Source: Candidatus Pacearchaeota archaeon
Lineage (GTDB): Archaea > Nanobdellota > Nanobdellia > Pacearchaeales > GW2011-AR1
Assembly (NCBI GenBank): GCA_019659125.1
Contig: JAIFVX010000002.1
Location: 96,002-160,001, forward strand
Reading direction: 5' to 3'
Length of the DNA stretch: 64,000 bases
Below the pieces are notes generated by a model that saw only the letters and a program-made list of their open reading frames with translations, did not search any database and was not told the origin of the DNA. Below are positions 1-9,084 of the stretch, in pieces. Numbering within the stretch: the first letter of the stretch is position 1; the number at the start of each line of letters is the position of its first letter. A program made the translations under genes and the position numbers.

Positions 1-693
1 AAGAAGCTTGTCCTCATACCTCAGGCGGTCAAACCTATCTCTTTCAAAAAAAGTAAATCTCCACGGTTCAGGGCCCTTTTCATGGGATCCATTAATAATC
101 CTGATGATTTTTACCTCAAGGGAGGTTTGGAGGCAATTTATGCATTCCAAGCACTCGGAAAAGAGAATGCAGAACTCATTGTGCGATGCAAAGTCCCTGA
201 AAGCGTTAAAAATCTTGTAAGGAAATCAAATAACATTACCCTTCTTGATGAAATCCTTCCTTTTGATAAAGTTATAGAGCTATATACAAGCTCAGACATG
301 CTCTTGATGCCAAGCCATCAATATGTCCTTATGGCTACTCTGGAATCCTTGTATTTTGGTCTTCCTATTGTCGCCCTTGACACCTATGCGGTGAAAGACT
401 TTGTAAAGGACGGATACAATGGATTTTTAGTCAAGCCTTCCAGCCAGATATTAGCTTATAAGGATCCAATCTATCCCACCAATCTTCGAAGTGCCGAATT
501 CATCTCTGAAATACGGGCTCCTGACCCCATACTGATAAGCAATTTGGCTGATAGAATTAGAACCTTAATAAAAAACTCAAAACTAAGGAAAAAAATGGGA
601 GATAATGCAAGAAAGCTTGCAACAACTGTATTCTCCATCGAGGAGCGGAACAAGAAGCTTAAGAATATTTTTGATACTATGATTTCTTCTTAA
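1..693 (+). CDS. Glycosyltransferase family 4, C-terminal part (5' truncated by window edge)
   Basis: The frame is open from base 1, so the listed ATG at 82 is internal and the gene starts outside the window. About 230 codons remain. They look like the C-terminal Rossmann domain of GT-B fold, family 4 glycosyltransferases. The stretch LESLYFGLPIVALD followed by DGYNGFLV matches the nucleotide-sugar-binding E-x7-E/GLP region and the 'G-x-N-G-f-L-v' signature. It probably transfers a sugar to a lipid-linked glycan at the cytoplasmic membrane face. Donor and acceptor cannot be told. Its 3' end overlaps the convergent carbamoyltransferase gene by 17 bp. Confidence 0.85.
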   Translation, partial: KKLVLIPQAVKPISFKKSKSPRFRALFMGSINNPDDFYLKGGLEAIYAFQALGKENAELIVRCKVPESVKNLVRKSNNITLLDEILPFDKVIELYTSSDMLLMPSHQYVLMATLESLYFGLPIVALDTYAVKDFVKDGYNGFLVKPSSQILAYKDPIYPTNLRSAEFISEIRAPDPILISNLADRIRTLIKNSKLRKKMGDNARKLATTVFSIEERNKKLKNIFDTMISS

Positions 694-2425
694 GCAAGTA
701 ATTTCCAAGAGCAAGATACTTGAGGGATGAGTTTGCTACTGTATGCAATGCATCTTCAGGGGTGAGAACATTTGGCTCCCCGTGAAGATTGAATGAGGTG
801 TTCAGCACCCCACCTATTCCCGTTAATTTCTTAAATGAATTAATGATTTCCCAGTAATCTGGATTCCATTCCTTGTAGACAACTTGTGGGCGAAGCGTGA
901 AGTCGTAGGAATGCATCGCCGCTGGAAGATGTTTCCTTGCAAGAGGGGTTGAGTCGAAGGTAATCACCATATATGGGGCAGCCATCTTCTTTTTATTTAC
1001 GAAATACTTCGAGGCATCGGTATCAATAATGCTGGGAGTGAATGGCATCCAGAAATCTCTGTCTTTGATGGTTTCATTAAGTACCTGCACCGCGGCAGGG
1101 TTTGAGGGATTGGATAAAATAGATCGATTGCCAAGAGCTCGTGCTCCCCATTCACTTCTTCCTGAACAGCGAGCGACGATTTCCCCTTTTGCAAGAAGTT
1201 TTGCGATCTCTTTGTTAATGCTCTTAGGCTTGGTTATCTCGTATCCGTTTTCAAGTTTCCTTTGCTGTATAAGGTTTTTAACATAGGCATCATCATACAT
1301 GGGACCTAGATAGAGATCCTTAAGAGGCTGGGGAGTAAATTTTTCATTTGATTCAGTGCAGTATTTTTTATAGCCATATAAGCATGCACCCATTGCTGTA
1401 GACTCATCACCTGCGCTTGGCATGACGAACATATGATTGACTTCCTTTAGCTCTGAAATCCTTTGATTTGCCTTTACATTCATGAAGACTCCTCCTGAAA
1501 ATGCCACATTATGGATAGATGTTTTTTCTATCGCATTTAACACCCACTTTGAGGTAAGGTCCTCTGTAAATTTTTGTATCGATGCAGCAAGTGTGTCAAA
1601 CCTCACATATTTCAATGCCTCATCAATAAACGAGTCTGCATATTGCATTCTGAACTTTGACTTGAAATGTAGTCCATCAACCCAAAGAATCTTCTGTAAA
1701 AGAGGATAGACATCCTCCACTTTGTCTTTCTTAGCATATGGAGCGAGGCCCATGACCTTGAATTCATGTTCATTCGGTCGCATTCCAAGAGCAACAGTAA
1801 AAATAGCATAGAGATATCCTAACGAGGCAGCCTTAGGCGTCGATGCGATCCTTTTTAGCTCCTGGCCATCATATACACTGACTGTTGCACACAGGCCGTC
1901 GCCTTCTGCATCGAGAGAAAAGACAAGTGTTTTTTCATTAGAGGGAAGATTGAAACAGGTTGATAGTGCATGGCATAGATGATGATCTGTGTAAATGATC
2001 TTACTTTTATCAATATTGAAGTAACGAGCTACGTCGTTTGTTCTTTTTTCTTTCATTCGCTCGAGATTCCTTTCATCCTTAGCATGCTTCATGTCAATCA
2101 TCCAACCTGTACTTGACGGATACTTATACGACATGTATCCAAAGAGTTTCTTCATGAGAGGTTTTTTTGTATATGTTTCTCGATAGCTATTATAGACCTT
2201 TCCTGGGCTCTTCAGATCCGCTCCCAGGGTACTGAAAACAACATATTGTAGATCTTGAGGGGTTATTTTAGCATACTCAAGGACATACTTTATAGAGTGA
2301 TGGGGGAATCCTACATGATTTTTCAGCCTTGAAAATCTTTCTTCGCTGACGCAGGCAATTATCTTTCCATCCTTCAATAGGGCGGCTGTTCCGTTATGTC
2401 CGGGATTTATTCCCAAAATATACAT
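677..2425 (-). CDS. Carbamoyltransferase, NodU/CmcH/TobZ family
   Basis: A 582-residue protein, the usual size for this family. The N-terminal half begins ILGINPGHNGTAALL, the ASKHA-like fold that forms carbamoyl-adenylate, and carries the HHLCHA metal-binding histidines. The C-terminal half ends with GGVLNTSFNLHGEP, a family signature. These enzymes use carbamoyl phosphate and ATP to O-carbamoylate sugars or natural products. Here the target is probably a surface-glycan sugar, inferred from the neighbours. I chose ATG 2425 over the track's GTG at 2434 because it directly precedes the conserved start. It is the last gene of a five-gene leftward operon (5619 to 677). Confidence 0.9.
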   Translation of the reverse strand: MYILGINPGHNGTAALLKDGKIIACVSEERFSRLKNHVGFPHHSIKYVLEYAKITPQDLQYVVFSTLGADLKSPGKVYNSYRETYTKKPLMKKLFGYMSYKYPSSTGWMIDMKHAKDERNLERMKEKRTNDVARYFNIDKSKIIYTDHHLCHALSTCFNLPSNEKTLVFSLDAEGDGLCATVSVYDGQELKRIASTPKAASLGYLYAIFTVALGMRPNEHEFKVMGLAPYAKKDKVEDVYPLLQKILWVDGLHFKSKFRMQYADSFIDEALKYVRFDTLAASIQKFTEDLTSKWVLNAIEKTSIHNVAFSGGVFMNVKANQRISELKEVNHMFVMPSAGDESTAMGACLYGYKKYCTESNEKFTPQPLKDLYLGPMYDDAYVKNLIQQRKLENGYEITKPKSINKEIAKLLAKGEIVARCSGRSEWGARALGNRSILSNPSNPAAVQVLNETIKDRDFWMPFTPSIIDTDASKYFVNKKKMAAPYMVITFDSTPLARKHLPAAMHSYDFTLRPQVVYKEWNPDYWEIINSFKKLTGIGGVLNTSFNLHGEPNVLTPEDALHTVANSSLKYLALGNYLLKKKS

Positions 2426-2443
2426 GTAGAGCACTAAAAGGGA

Positions 2444-3217
2444 TTACTTATAAAGATTGTTGTTCCTTTTCGCATACAGCATGCCTTGCTGGGGAGAATC
2501 TGGCTTGAGAGTTACTGAAAAGCCTCTCTTCTCAAGGAAACCCTTAAGTGTTCGGATATTCTTGCGGCTATCCAGATTATGATATTCCAGGCCAATCATT
2601 CTTATTTTTTTCAAGATTGCTGGTGAACATGAAAAAAGAATGTCATATTCAGCACCCTCGCAATCCATCTTGAGAAAATCTAGCGAGGCCCATGCATTCC
2701 TTTTCATGATATCAGCGAGAGATGTTGCATTGACGTGCTGCTTGTTCCGAGCTGATGGGCTTTCATAGATAGAGTGGCAGAGAGGATTATCTGAAAAAAA
2801 CATTGTTAATACCCCTTTCTTGGAAGAAACCGCCTCATTATATGCCGTAATATTTTTTAGATTATTAAGGGCTATATTCTCCTGTAGCAATTTGAAATTG
2901 GAGGGGGCTGGCTCAAAGGCAAGAATTTTCGCATGAGGGGAGTAATAAGAAGCGAATAATGAGAAAAACCCTATATGAGCCCCTATATCAATGACTGTCT
3001 TTATTTCCCTTATTTGCCCTGGCCCCCCATACGCATGATGAACCCAGATTTCATTTAATGTTGTTCTATCAGTAGTTCCTGCCCGTACCTTATACTTGAT
3101 TCCATTTCTCAATTTATAGACAATGTATTTTCCTTTTATCATGCGAGCGTAATCAAGCAGATAGAGTGGCCAGTTCTTCACTGTCTTTATGATCCTGAAT
3201 AATGTCCTTATTTTCAT
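2444..3217 (-). CDS. FkbM-family SAM-dependent methyltransferase
   Basis: About 257 residues. The SAM-binding motif I is VIDIGAHIGFFSLFAS, followed by the acidic loop ILAFEPAPSNFKLLQENI and the FkbM hallmark LDFLKMDCEGAEYDILF. Such enzymes O-methylate hydroxyls, often on sugars. I prefer ATG 3217 because it makes an exact ATGA overlap with the stop of the upstream GT2 gene. The track's start at 3268 would overlap that gene by 55 nt. A second FkbM-type enzyme lies at 16833-17528. The acceptor is unknown and is probably a glycan sugar made by this locus. Confidence 0.85.
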   Translation of the reverse strand: MKIRTLFRIIKTVKNWPLYLLDYARMIKGKYIVYKLRNGIKYKVRAGTTDRTTLNEIWVHHAYGGPGQIREIKTVIDIGAHIGFFSLFASYYSPHAKILAFEPAPSNFKLLQENIALNNLKNITAYNEAVSSKKGVLTMFFSDNPLCHSIYESPSARNKQHVNATSLADIMKRNAWASLDFLKMDCEGAEYDILFSCSPAILKKIRMIGLEYHNLDSRKNIRTLKGFLEKRGFSVTLKPDSPQQGMLYAKRNNNLYK

Positions 3218-4176
3218 TGAAAGTTTCTTACCCTTCCTTTTCGTATCTGTCCAAGATGGGTAAAGCAATATATAAGCGAAGAAAGATAAAATGTAAGCCG
3301 TAGTATATTCTCTTTCTTTCCCGATGTCAACGCCGAAATCTTTCTCAGAAGAGTAATCCCCAGAAGGGACCAGATGAACTTAAACTGCTGAAGTATGCCT
3401 TTATTCATGTCTTTAAAGTTGAAATAGAAGTGGTCAACCTGATTAAGGTAGCTTATCTTTCTCGTTGGATAACGTTCAATGGATGAAGCTCTATGCACAA
3501 TATCTGCGTAGGGTGTAAGAAACAGTGATGAATGATGACGCATGTACAACCGATAGGAGAAGTCCATATCCTCCACTACGGTGTATCCAAGGAGATTCTC
3601 GTCGAACTGCTGTTCACTAAATACCTCTCGTTTGTAGACCATGTTCACTCCTGGAAGCCATTGCGTATTCTTTGTCTTCGCAAGATGAATGGGATAGAGG
3701 TTCCCGTACGAGGAAACTACATCTGTTCTTTCATTTTCTCGCCTGCTTAGGAAGAACAATTTCTTAAGAAGAATCATGAACGGAGAATCCTTGGCGTCCT
3801 CTTTAATATAGGCTGCTGCTGCCCGTGCATCGGGATTCTCATTGAAGACCTTTAAAATCTCGGAAAAATAATTTTTCCCAAGGGTAACATCATCATCAAT
3901 AAAGCACACAAGCCTTCCCGATGACGCCTTCGCTCCCTTATTTCTCGCGATAGTAATCGAGGGTTGTGATGAATAGAGATAGGTTATGTTCTTTATGCTT
4001 TTTACAACCCTTTTTGTCCTGTCATCTTTGCTTTGGTCAACGACAATAACTTCCTTCACGGGGAATTTCCTTAATGAAGAAAGGGTTAATGCAATATCGT
4101 CCGGTCTATTGTAGGTAGGAATGATAACTGACAGATCACGTATACCATAGCTAACGAATGATTTTTTCTTTTTCAT
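3214..4176 (-). CDS. Glycosyltransferase family 2
   Basis: A 320-residue GT-A enzyme. It opens with LSVIIPTYNRPDDIALTL, then VIVVDQSKDDRT and the metal/nucleotide-binding FIDDDVTLGKNYF. WLPGVNMVYKREVF and VVEDMDFSYRLYM supply the acceptor-side and catalytic ED motif. The C-terminal ~60 residues are basic and hydrophobic, consistent with membrane association. It overlaps the upstream GT2 by 26 nt and the downstream FkbM gene by ATGA, so the operon is translationally coupled. Donor sugar unknown. Confidence 0.9.
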   Translation of the reverse strand: MKKKKSFVSYGIRDLSVIIPTYNRPDDIALTLSSLRKFPVKEVIVVDQSKDDRTKRVVKSIKNITYLYSSQPSITIARNKGAKASSGRLVCFIDDDVTLGKNYFSEILKVFNENPDARAAAAYIKEDAKDSPFMILLKKLFFLSRRENERTDVVSSYGNLYPIHLAKTKNTQWLPGVNMVYKREVFSEQQFDENLLGYTVVEDMDFSYRLYMRHHSSLFLTPYADIVHRASSIERYPTRKISYLNQVDHFYFNFKDMNKGILQQFKFIWSLLGITLLRKISALTSGKKENILRLTFYLSSLIYCFTHLGQIRKGRVRNFQ

Positions 4177-5095
4177 TACTTTTCTTGATATATTTATAGT
4201 TTTTCAGCGCGGAAGCAAGTGCCGCTAGATAGAGAAGCATACGTTTTGGAAAGTTCTTATGGAATATGGTATTCTTGATGCTAATAGGCTCAATAGTGTT
4301 TTTCCTTGTAAAGAGAGTGCGCACAAGCTGGCGGAAAGCCATGCTAATCTTGGTTGAAATTGGTGCATACCTGAAATAAAAAATCATCATGCCCTCGCTC
4401 TGCTGCCGATAGAGAAAATCCTTTGCTGAGCCAGTCACTCCGGTAGCGCTCCCTATATGCACGGAGTGTGATTTCCCATTATAGATCATCTTGAATCCTG
4501 CTTTCTTAGCCCTATAGCAGTAATCAAGGTCATTCGGCCCATAAAAGAAATTCTCATCATAATATCCTATCTTTTCCGCCACAGTCCTTCTGATAACCAT
4601 AGCGGGCCCTACAAATGCATCAACCTCCTTTATGAAGTTGTACTTTCCCGTATCTGGTTTATATGAATCATCGGCTCCTTCATAGGGGGTTTGCAATCTT
4701 CCGTCAGGAAATGTATGCTTTCCGCTTCCCAGGCCGTTCTTAGGGTCTTTTTCAAGCTCGTTGATGATTAAGGTAAGCCATTGCGGCTGTACAGTAATGA
4801 TATCATTGTCCATCACACAAACATAGTCTGCTTTCATACTTTTAAGGACGTATTTCCATCCTACGTTAATCCCTTCTGTATATCCGTAGTTTTTCTTAAG
4901 TTTTATGATATGTATCCCTGGATTAACCTTTTTTAGAAACTCAACACTTCCATCAGTCGAGCCATTATCAACAAGAACAACCTTGTAGTTCTTATACGTG
5001 GTCTTTTTCAAAGATTTTAGGCAGTTTGCAGTCATGTCCTTCTTGTTCCAATTAACAATAGCTATTCCTACTAACGGTTCTTTTTGCTTTTTCAT
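4151..5095 (-). CDS. Glycosyltransferase family 2 (rhamnosyltransferase-like)
   Basis: 314 residues. VGIAIVNWNKKDMTANCL and VVLVDNGSTDGSVEFL form the GT2 nucleotide-binding core, and VCVMDNDI is the DxD equivalent. VDAFVGPAMVIRR and GPNDLDYCYRAKKAGF resemble the WbbL/rhamnosyltransferase subgroup. That subgroup resemblance does not prove rhamnose as donor, although an RmlD-like reductase is encoded at 8068-9006. The start forms ATGA with the upstream methyltransferase stop. Confidence 0.88.
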   Translation of the reverse strand: MKKQKEPLVGIAIVNWNKKDMTANCLKSLKKTTYKNYKVVLVDNGSTDGSVEFLKKVNPGIHIIKLKKNYGYTEGINVGWKYVLKSMKADYVCVMDNDIITVQPQWLTLIINELEKDPKNGLGSGKHTFPDGRLQTPYEGADDSYKPDTGKYNFIKEVDAFVGPAMVIRRTVAEKIGYYDENFFYGPNDLDYCYRAKKAGFKMIYNGKSHSVHIGSATGVTGSAKDFLYRQQSEGMMIFYFRYAPISTKISMAFRQLVRTLFTRKNTIEPISIKNTIFHKNFPKRMLLYLAALASALKNYKYIKKSNEKEKIIR

Positions 5096-5619
5096 TTTAC
5101 AACCTTCAACTTTACTTCAAGGACTTGTGAGGGAAACATATATGCAAAGAATCGTTCATAGATAGGCTGATGGAGATTGACAAGAGGATTAAAAATCCTC
5201 AGGAACCTATTTTCACTATAGATGATTGTTCTTCTGAGGATTTTAAAGTTCATTTTTGAGGATACATCGAAATAATTCTTTAGCTTACCCCTTTCAAAGA
5301 AGTCAAAGGTGGCGGATGCAAAAAAATGCTTGTGCGTGGGATCTTTCACCATATTAAGGCTGCTAAAGTAAGGGACTCCTATAGTGATAATGGCTCCTGG
5401 CTTGGAAATTCTCCAGACTTCTTCCATAGTCTTTACCACATCATCGACATGCTCAAGCACATGATTGATAAGGACTTCTGAGAACGTATTGTTCCTGAAA
5501 GGCAAGGGTGTCTTGTTTATGTCCCATATCTTGTCTACACCTTTGAACTTATAGCTATCAAGGTTTACGTATCCCTGGCGGATGTCCGTCCCGCAGCCGA
5601 GATTCAGCTTTTCTGCCAT
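5092..5619 (-). CDS. Class I SAM-dependent methyltransferase (Methyltransf_11 type)
   Basis: 175 residues. KLNLGCGTDIRQGYVNLD is SAM motif I, LPFRNNTFSEVLINHVLEHV is motif II, and EEVWRISKPGAIITIGVP is the post-motif region. It is shorter than many relatives but has the full Rossmann core. It leads the leftward operon that ends with the carbamoyltransferase. A TATA-like TTTTAAAC lies 27 nt upstream of ATG 5619, implying a leaderless transcript. It may methylate a glycan or a lipid carrier. The substrate is not deducible. Confidence 0.85.
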   Translation of the reverse strand: MAEKLNLGCGTDIRQGYVNLDSYKFKGVDKIWDINKTPLPFRNNTFSEVLINHVLEHVDDVVKTMEEVWRISKPGAIITIGVPYFSSLNMVKDPTHKHFFASATFDFFERGKLKNYFDVSSKMNFKILRRTIIYSENRFLRIFNPLVNLHQPIYERFFAYMFPSQVLEVKLKVVK

Positions 5620-5641
5620 GGTTGAAGCAGTAAATACGGGT

Positions 5642-5649
5642 TTTTAAAC
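5642..5649 (-). promoter_or_regulatory. TATA box of the methyltransferase-carbamoyltransferase operon
   Basis: The minus strand reads gtttaaaa, centred about 27 nt upstream of ATG 5619. Archaeal TATA boxes centre about 26 nt before the transcription start, so the transcript would begin at or next to the start codon. Confidence 0.55.
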
Positions 5650-5671
5650 TATATTAGTTTTACTGGAGAAC

Positions 5672-5680
5672 ATTTAAATA
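5672..5680 (+). promoter_or_regulatory. TATA box of the uridine-kinase-like gene
   Basis: The sequence atttaaata is centred about 25 nt before ATG 5702. It favours that ATG over the track's TTG at 5693 and implies a leaderless mRNA. Confidence 0.55.
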
Positions 5681-5701
5681 TAGATATACAGGTTGGTTGT
5701 A

Positions 5702-6376
5702 ATGGTTTTTGATGATATTTTTTCTAGAGTAAGAGAAGCAAGACCTGAAAAACCTGAAGAAGTAGTTGTACTCGCTATTGCGGGATATGGGGGATCAGGG
5801 AAGAGCTACTTTATCAGAGAGTTTTCTGATTATCTTAGCCAAAGAAATCTTGAACCTTTTAAATTATCGACAGATCTGTATCATATGCATCCTCGATCCA
5901 AGAAGAAAACACTCATGAATGAGTTTATGGCCCAAGGTGTTGACCGCACAGAAGCAATCAAGATTGCATATGACCATGATACTAACCTCATGGCGCAGCA
6001 TCTGGCTTTAATAAAAGACCGTCAGAATGTACAGGCTTCTGGACTCTATGAGGGAGATAGTGGAGAAAAAAATGCAAAACTCGATATTAACTTTGAAAAC
6101 AAGGGGAATGTATGGGTTCTTTTTGAGGGAGTCTATGTACTAGACAAATCTATACGAGGTTTTTTGGATCAAGTTGTATTCCTAGAGGCAAGCCACCAAA
6201 CTAGACTGGAAAGAACTGATAAAAGAGCTCAACAGCGTGTGAATCCCTATACTATTGATAGAGAAATATTTCGTGCAATGGATAGAGCAAATCATGACTG
6301 GCTTGAGCCCCAGAGAAGAGCAGGAGATATTGTTATAGATAACAATGATTATACCAACAGAAAAATAATCTCTTAA
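5702..6376 (+). CDS. Uridine kinase/phosphoribulokinase-like P-loop kinase
   Basis: 224 residues. Walker A is AIAGYGGSGKSYF near residue 30, and KLSTDLYHMHPR resembles the uridine-kinase loop with its catalytic Asp. VLFEGVYVLDKSIRGFLD and the Arg-rich LERTDKRAQQRV fit the PRK/UK fold. Family members phosphorylate nucleosides, pantothenate or sugars, and the substrate here is open. The ATG at 5702 is set by TATA spacing. The gene converges on an HD-domain gene, and one TTAA palindrome supplies both stop codons. Confidence 0.8.
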   Translation: MVFDDIFSRVREARPEKPEEVVVLAIAGYGGSGKSYFIREFSDYLSQRNLEPFKLSTDLYHMHPRSKKKTLMNEFMAQGVDRTEAIKIAYDHDTNLMAQHLALIKDRQNVQASGLYEGDSGEKNAKLDINFENKGNVWVLFEGVYVLDKSIRGFLDQVVFLEASHQTRLERTDKRAQQRVNPYTIDREIFRAMDRANHDWLEPQRRAGDIVIDNNDYTNRKIIS

Positions 6377-6927
6377 AGTTTCCTAATTACGTCTAATACT
6401 ATCTTCTTCAGATCCTCATTTTGAAAACTCATCGTGGTAAGAAGCGCTTTAGCCTTTGCAGACAATCGTGTATACATGAAGGTTATCTTATCTTTCAGAT
6501 AAGGAAGGTGAGTCCTTTGATAGTGCTCAAGGTTATTCTCAAAAAATGATAGACTATCAGCATCTTTCAAAACTTCTACATCGCCTGATCCTCCAATCTC
6601 ATGATTCTCGATGAGAGTCTTTACTTTTTTCCTTATTTTATCGTCAATATCAAACTTCTTGAGTATATCATCTATAATCATAGCTGACCGTGCGGCATGA
6701 CGCATCTTAAAGGACTCATAACTTTCAGATTCATCTTTTTTTACAGGCTCCCCATAGCTTCTGTCAATATCATGACCAAGTGCGGCAACCTTTAGAGCTA
6801 TATCGGCATCGGGTTTGAGCTTTAGAACCCATTTCAATACTGAATGTGAATGACTATATTCAATCTTTGATTTCGAATGCTTTGTGAGATTGTCTATTTC
6901 TTTCGTAATTATGGAAAAATTGTCCAT
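6373..6927 (-). CDS. HD-domain phosphohydrolase-like protein (DUF4202-like)
   Basis: 184 residues. The histidine/aspartate series H (in SHSHSV), GHDIDRS, H (in RHAARSA), NHEIGG and DADSL matches the metal-binding HD superfamily, most like DUF4202 proteins. Such enzymes usually hydrolyse nucleotide or phosphate esters, but no substrate is known for this subgroup. It stands alone, with a 4-bp convergent overlap with the P-loop kinase, and is divergent from a GT4 gene. All metal ligands appear present. Confidence 0.7.
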   Translation of the reverse strand: MDNFSIITKEIDNLTKHSKSKIEYSHSHSVLKWVLKLKPDADIALKVAALGHDIDRSYGEPVKKDESESYESFKMRHAARSAMIIDDILKKFDIDDKIRKKVKTLIENHEIGGSGDVEVLKDADSLSFFENNLEHYQRTHLPYLKDKITFMYTRLSAKAKALLTTMSFQNEDLKKIVLDVIRKL

Positions 6928-6956
6928 GCTACCCTAGACGATTTCATGATATAATA

Positions 6957-6966
6957 CTTTTTAAAC
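6957..6966 (+). promoter_or_regulatory. TATA box of GT4 gene 6987
   Basis: The sequence ctttttaaac is centred about 25 nt before ATG 6987. It lies in a 59-bp divergent spacer, and the opposite HD gene could use the nearby gtattata on the minus strand. Confidence 0.5.
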
Positions 6967-6986
6967 TATTATCTCCATTATTTTGT

Positions 6987-8096
6987 ATGAAGATAGGCTT
7001 CTTGATCACTTACTTTTACCCTAAGACTGGAGGGGCTGAGAATAATTGCTATTATCTGGCAAGAGAACTAGCAAAGAGGCATGAGGTCCACGTGTTCTGC
7101 TCTGGAGAGAAAGAATCCGATGAAGTCATTGAAGGAATTCAGGTCCATAGGAGCAAGGAGATTTTCAGAATAAAGTATTATCTTGGATTTTATCCTTCCA
7201 TCGTAAAGAAATTGCAGGCATACAAGCTTGATGTGCTCCATGTCCATGGGCTTGGGTTCGTACAGCATGATATTGCCATCAGGAAACTAAGAAAGGTGAA
7301 TAAAGACATAAAATTAGTATGTACCCCTCATGGGCCGTTCATGGCACTCGAGCATTATAATCTCATGGGGATGCTATTCAAAAAAATCTATACCCCATTC
7401 ATACGCTCAGCATTAAAGGACTATGATATACTTATCCAAGTCAATCCCTATCAATATCAATGGATGGCTAAGGAGTATGGAATCCCTAAGAGAAAAATAA
7501 AGTTCCTCCCGAATGGAATTGATGAAACTATGTTTACAGAGGCAAAGAAATACACTTTTAAGAACAGTTTTGTGATCTCATATCTTGGAAGGATACAAGA
7601 ATACAAAGGACTTGACCAAGTAATAAGGGCTCTTCCTGAACTTGCTAAAGTACAAAAAAATATTCTCTTTGTTATGATGGGAAAAGATGTAGGTGATAGG
7701 AAGCGATTAGAAAAGATTGCACTGGAATTGCATGTTGAAAAACATATACGCTTCATGGGAGAGGTTTCAGAGCAATTAAAGCGCGGATTGCTTGATGCTT
7801 CCGAAATATTCATTTTTCCCAGCCAGTGGGAGGCATTCGGCATTGTAGTATTAGAGGCAATGGCTCGAGGGAACTCGATCGTGTCCACAAACACTGAAGG
7901 TGGAAAATATCTCATTAAGGAAGGAGAGAATGGATATCTCTTCAGTTATGGAAACGAGAAGGAGTTCCTATCCTCCATGACAAGGATAATCCGAGATCCA
8001 AGACTAAGGAAGAAAATGCAGGATAACAACAGGAAGAAAGCCAGGAAATTCTTATGGAAGGATATTGCTAGGCAACTTGAAATGATTTATCGATGA
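6987..8096 (+). CDS. Glycosyltransferase family 4 (GT-B)
   Basis: 369 residues, full length for GT4. The N-terminal acceptor domain begins KIGFLITYFYPKTGGAENN with the usual glycine-rich loop. The C-terminal domain has ISYLGRIQEYKGLDQVIRAL, then FPSQWEAFGIVVLEAMARG with the conserved E-x7-E, and GENGYLF. It is a retaining glycosyltransferase likely acting on a lipid-linked or surface glycan. The start agrees with a TATA element 25 nt upstream. It overlaps the convergent RmlD-like gene by 29 bp. Confidence 0.92.
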   Translation: MKIGFLITYFYPKTGGAENNCYYLARELAKRHEVHVFCSGEKESDEVIEGIQVHRSKEIFRIKYYLGFYPSIVKKLQAYKLDVLHVHGLGFVQHDIAIRKLRKVNKDIKLVCTPHGPFMALEHYNLMGMLFKKIYTPFIRSALKDYDILIQVNPYQYQWMAKEYGIPKRKIKFLPNGIDETMFTEAKKYTFKNSFVISYLGRIQEYKGLDQVIRALPELAKVQKNILFVMMGKDVGDRKRLEKIALELHVEKHIRFMGEVSEQLKRGLLDASEIFIFPSQWEAFGIVVLEAMARGNSIVSTNTEGGKYLIKEGENGYLFSYGNEKEFLSSMTRIIRDPRLRKKMQDNNRKKARKFLWKDIARQLEMIYR

Positions 8097-9006
8097 GATT
8101 TGGGACTTTCCAGTCATACATTTCCATATATTCTTGCAGACATACTTTCCAATCTCGCGGGATGGTGATTCCCAGGGATTTCAAATTTGTATTGACAAGC
8201 TTTTCTGACCTAGGTCTTGGTGCGAAATAATCTTGTTTGAAATATGAAGAATCTACCTTCTTTAGGGAAATCTTGTCATGAAGATTGTGGGCTTGAAGTA
8301 TTATTTCTGCCACCTCATATCTACTTCCGCCGCCTTCACATACAGAGTTATAGACTCCATATTTTTCCCTATCAATAACGGCACGCATTATCTTAGCAAG
8401 ATCATAGGTATAGCTTGGGCTTCCTAGCTTATCATCAATGACTGCAAGCTCAGTTTTTCCTGCTTGTATCTGCTTCATGATCTTATTAATAAATTTCTTG
8501 TCTTTTGTAGGACCTCCTCCTACCATCCATCCAGCCCGAAAGACAAAATGTTGTGGATTGAGTGTCTTTACAGCATGCTCTCCCTGATATTTTGACTTTC
8601 CATAGACGCTTAAAGGAGAGGCCATTTCATCGTCATGATATTCCTCTTTTTCTCCGTTAAAGACACCTGCAGTTGAGATATATGCCATGGGAATTCCCAG
8701 CTCTGCCGTAAGTTTTGCAAGATATTCTGGAGATTTTGCATTCACAAGAAAGGCTTCTTCGGGATTCTTTTCGCAATACTCCATGTCAGTAAGCGCTGCC
8801 AGGTGAAGCACGTAATCAGGCTTTAAAGTTATAATTTTTCTCTTTATGGCTGCAAAATCAGTTATGTCTAAATGTTCCAGCCATGGCTCATTAATATCTT
8901 TATCAGTTGGATACAACTGGCAGATGCTTTTAAACTCATGATAGACTGCCTCTCCCAGCATTCCTCCGCACCCTGTAACAAGTACCTTAGTTTCCTTTTT
9001 GATCAT
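8068..9006 (-). CDS. dTDP-4-dehydrorhamnose reductase-like extended SDR (RmlD family)
   Basis: 312 residues. The NAD(P)-binding motif is VLVTGCGGMLG, followed by YVLHLAALTDMEYCEKNP, the S/T-Y-K triad as STAGVFNG and YGKSKYQGEHAV, and GWMVGGG. RmlD reduces dTDP-4-dehydrorhamnose to dTDP-rhamnose. RmlA, B and C are not in this window, so the exact nucleotide sugar is uncertain. A TATA element (gtttaaaag) about 27 nt upstream supports ATG 9006. It is probably part of donor-sugar supply for the glycan island. Confidence 0.8.
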   Translation of the reverse strand: MIKKETKVLVTGCGGMLGEAVYHEFKSICQLYPTDKDINEPWLEHLDITDFAAIKRKIITLKPDYVLHLAALTDMEYCEKNPEEAFLVNAKSPEYLAKLTAELGIPMAYISTAGVFNGEKEEYHDDEMASPLSVYGKSKYQGEHAVKTLNPQHFVFRAGWMVGGGPTKDKKFINKIMKQIQAGKTELAVIDDKLGSPSYTYDLAKIMRAVIDREKYGVYNSVCEGGGSRYEVAEIILQAHNLHDKISLKKVDSSYFKQDYFAPRPRSEKLVNTNLKSLGITIPRDWKVCLQEYMEMYDWKVPNLIDKSFQVA

Positions 9007-9084
9007 TAAAAGTTAATATCTAAATTACTTTTAAACGTTTCTATAAAAATTTAGCTACTTGCGTATATAACTGAAATAGAGATA

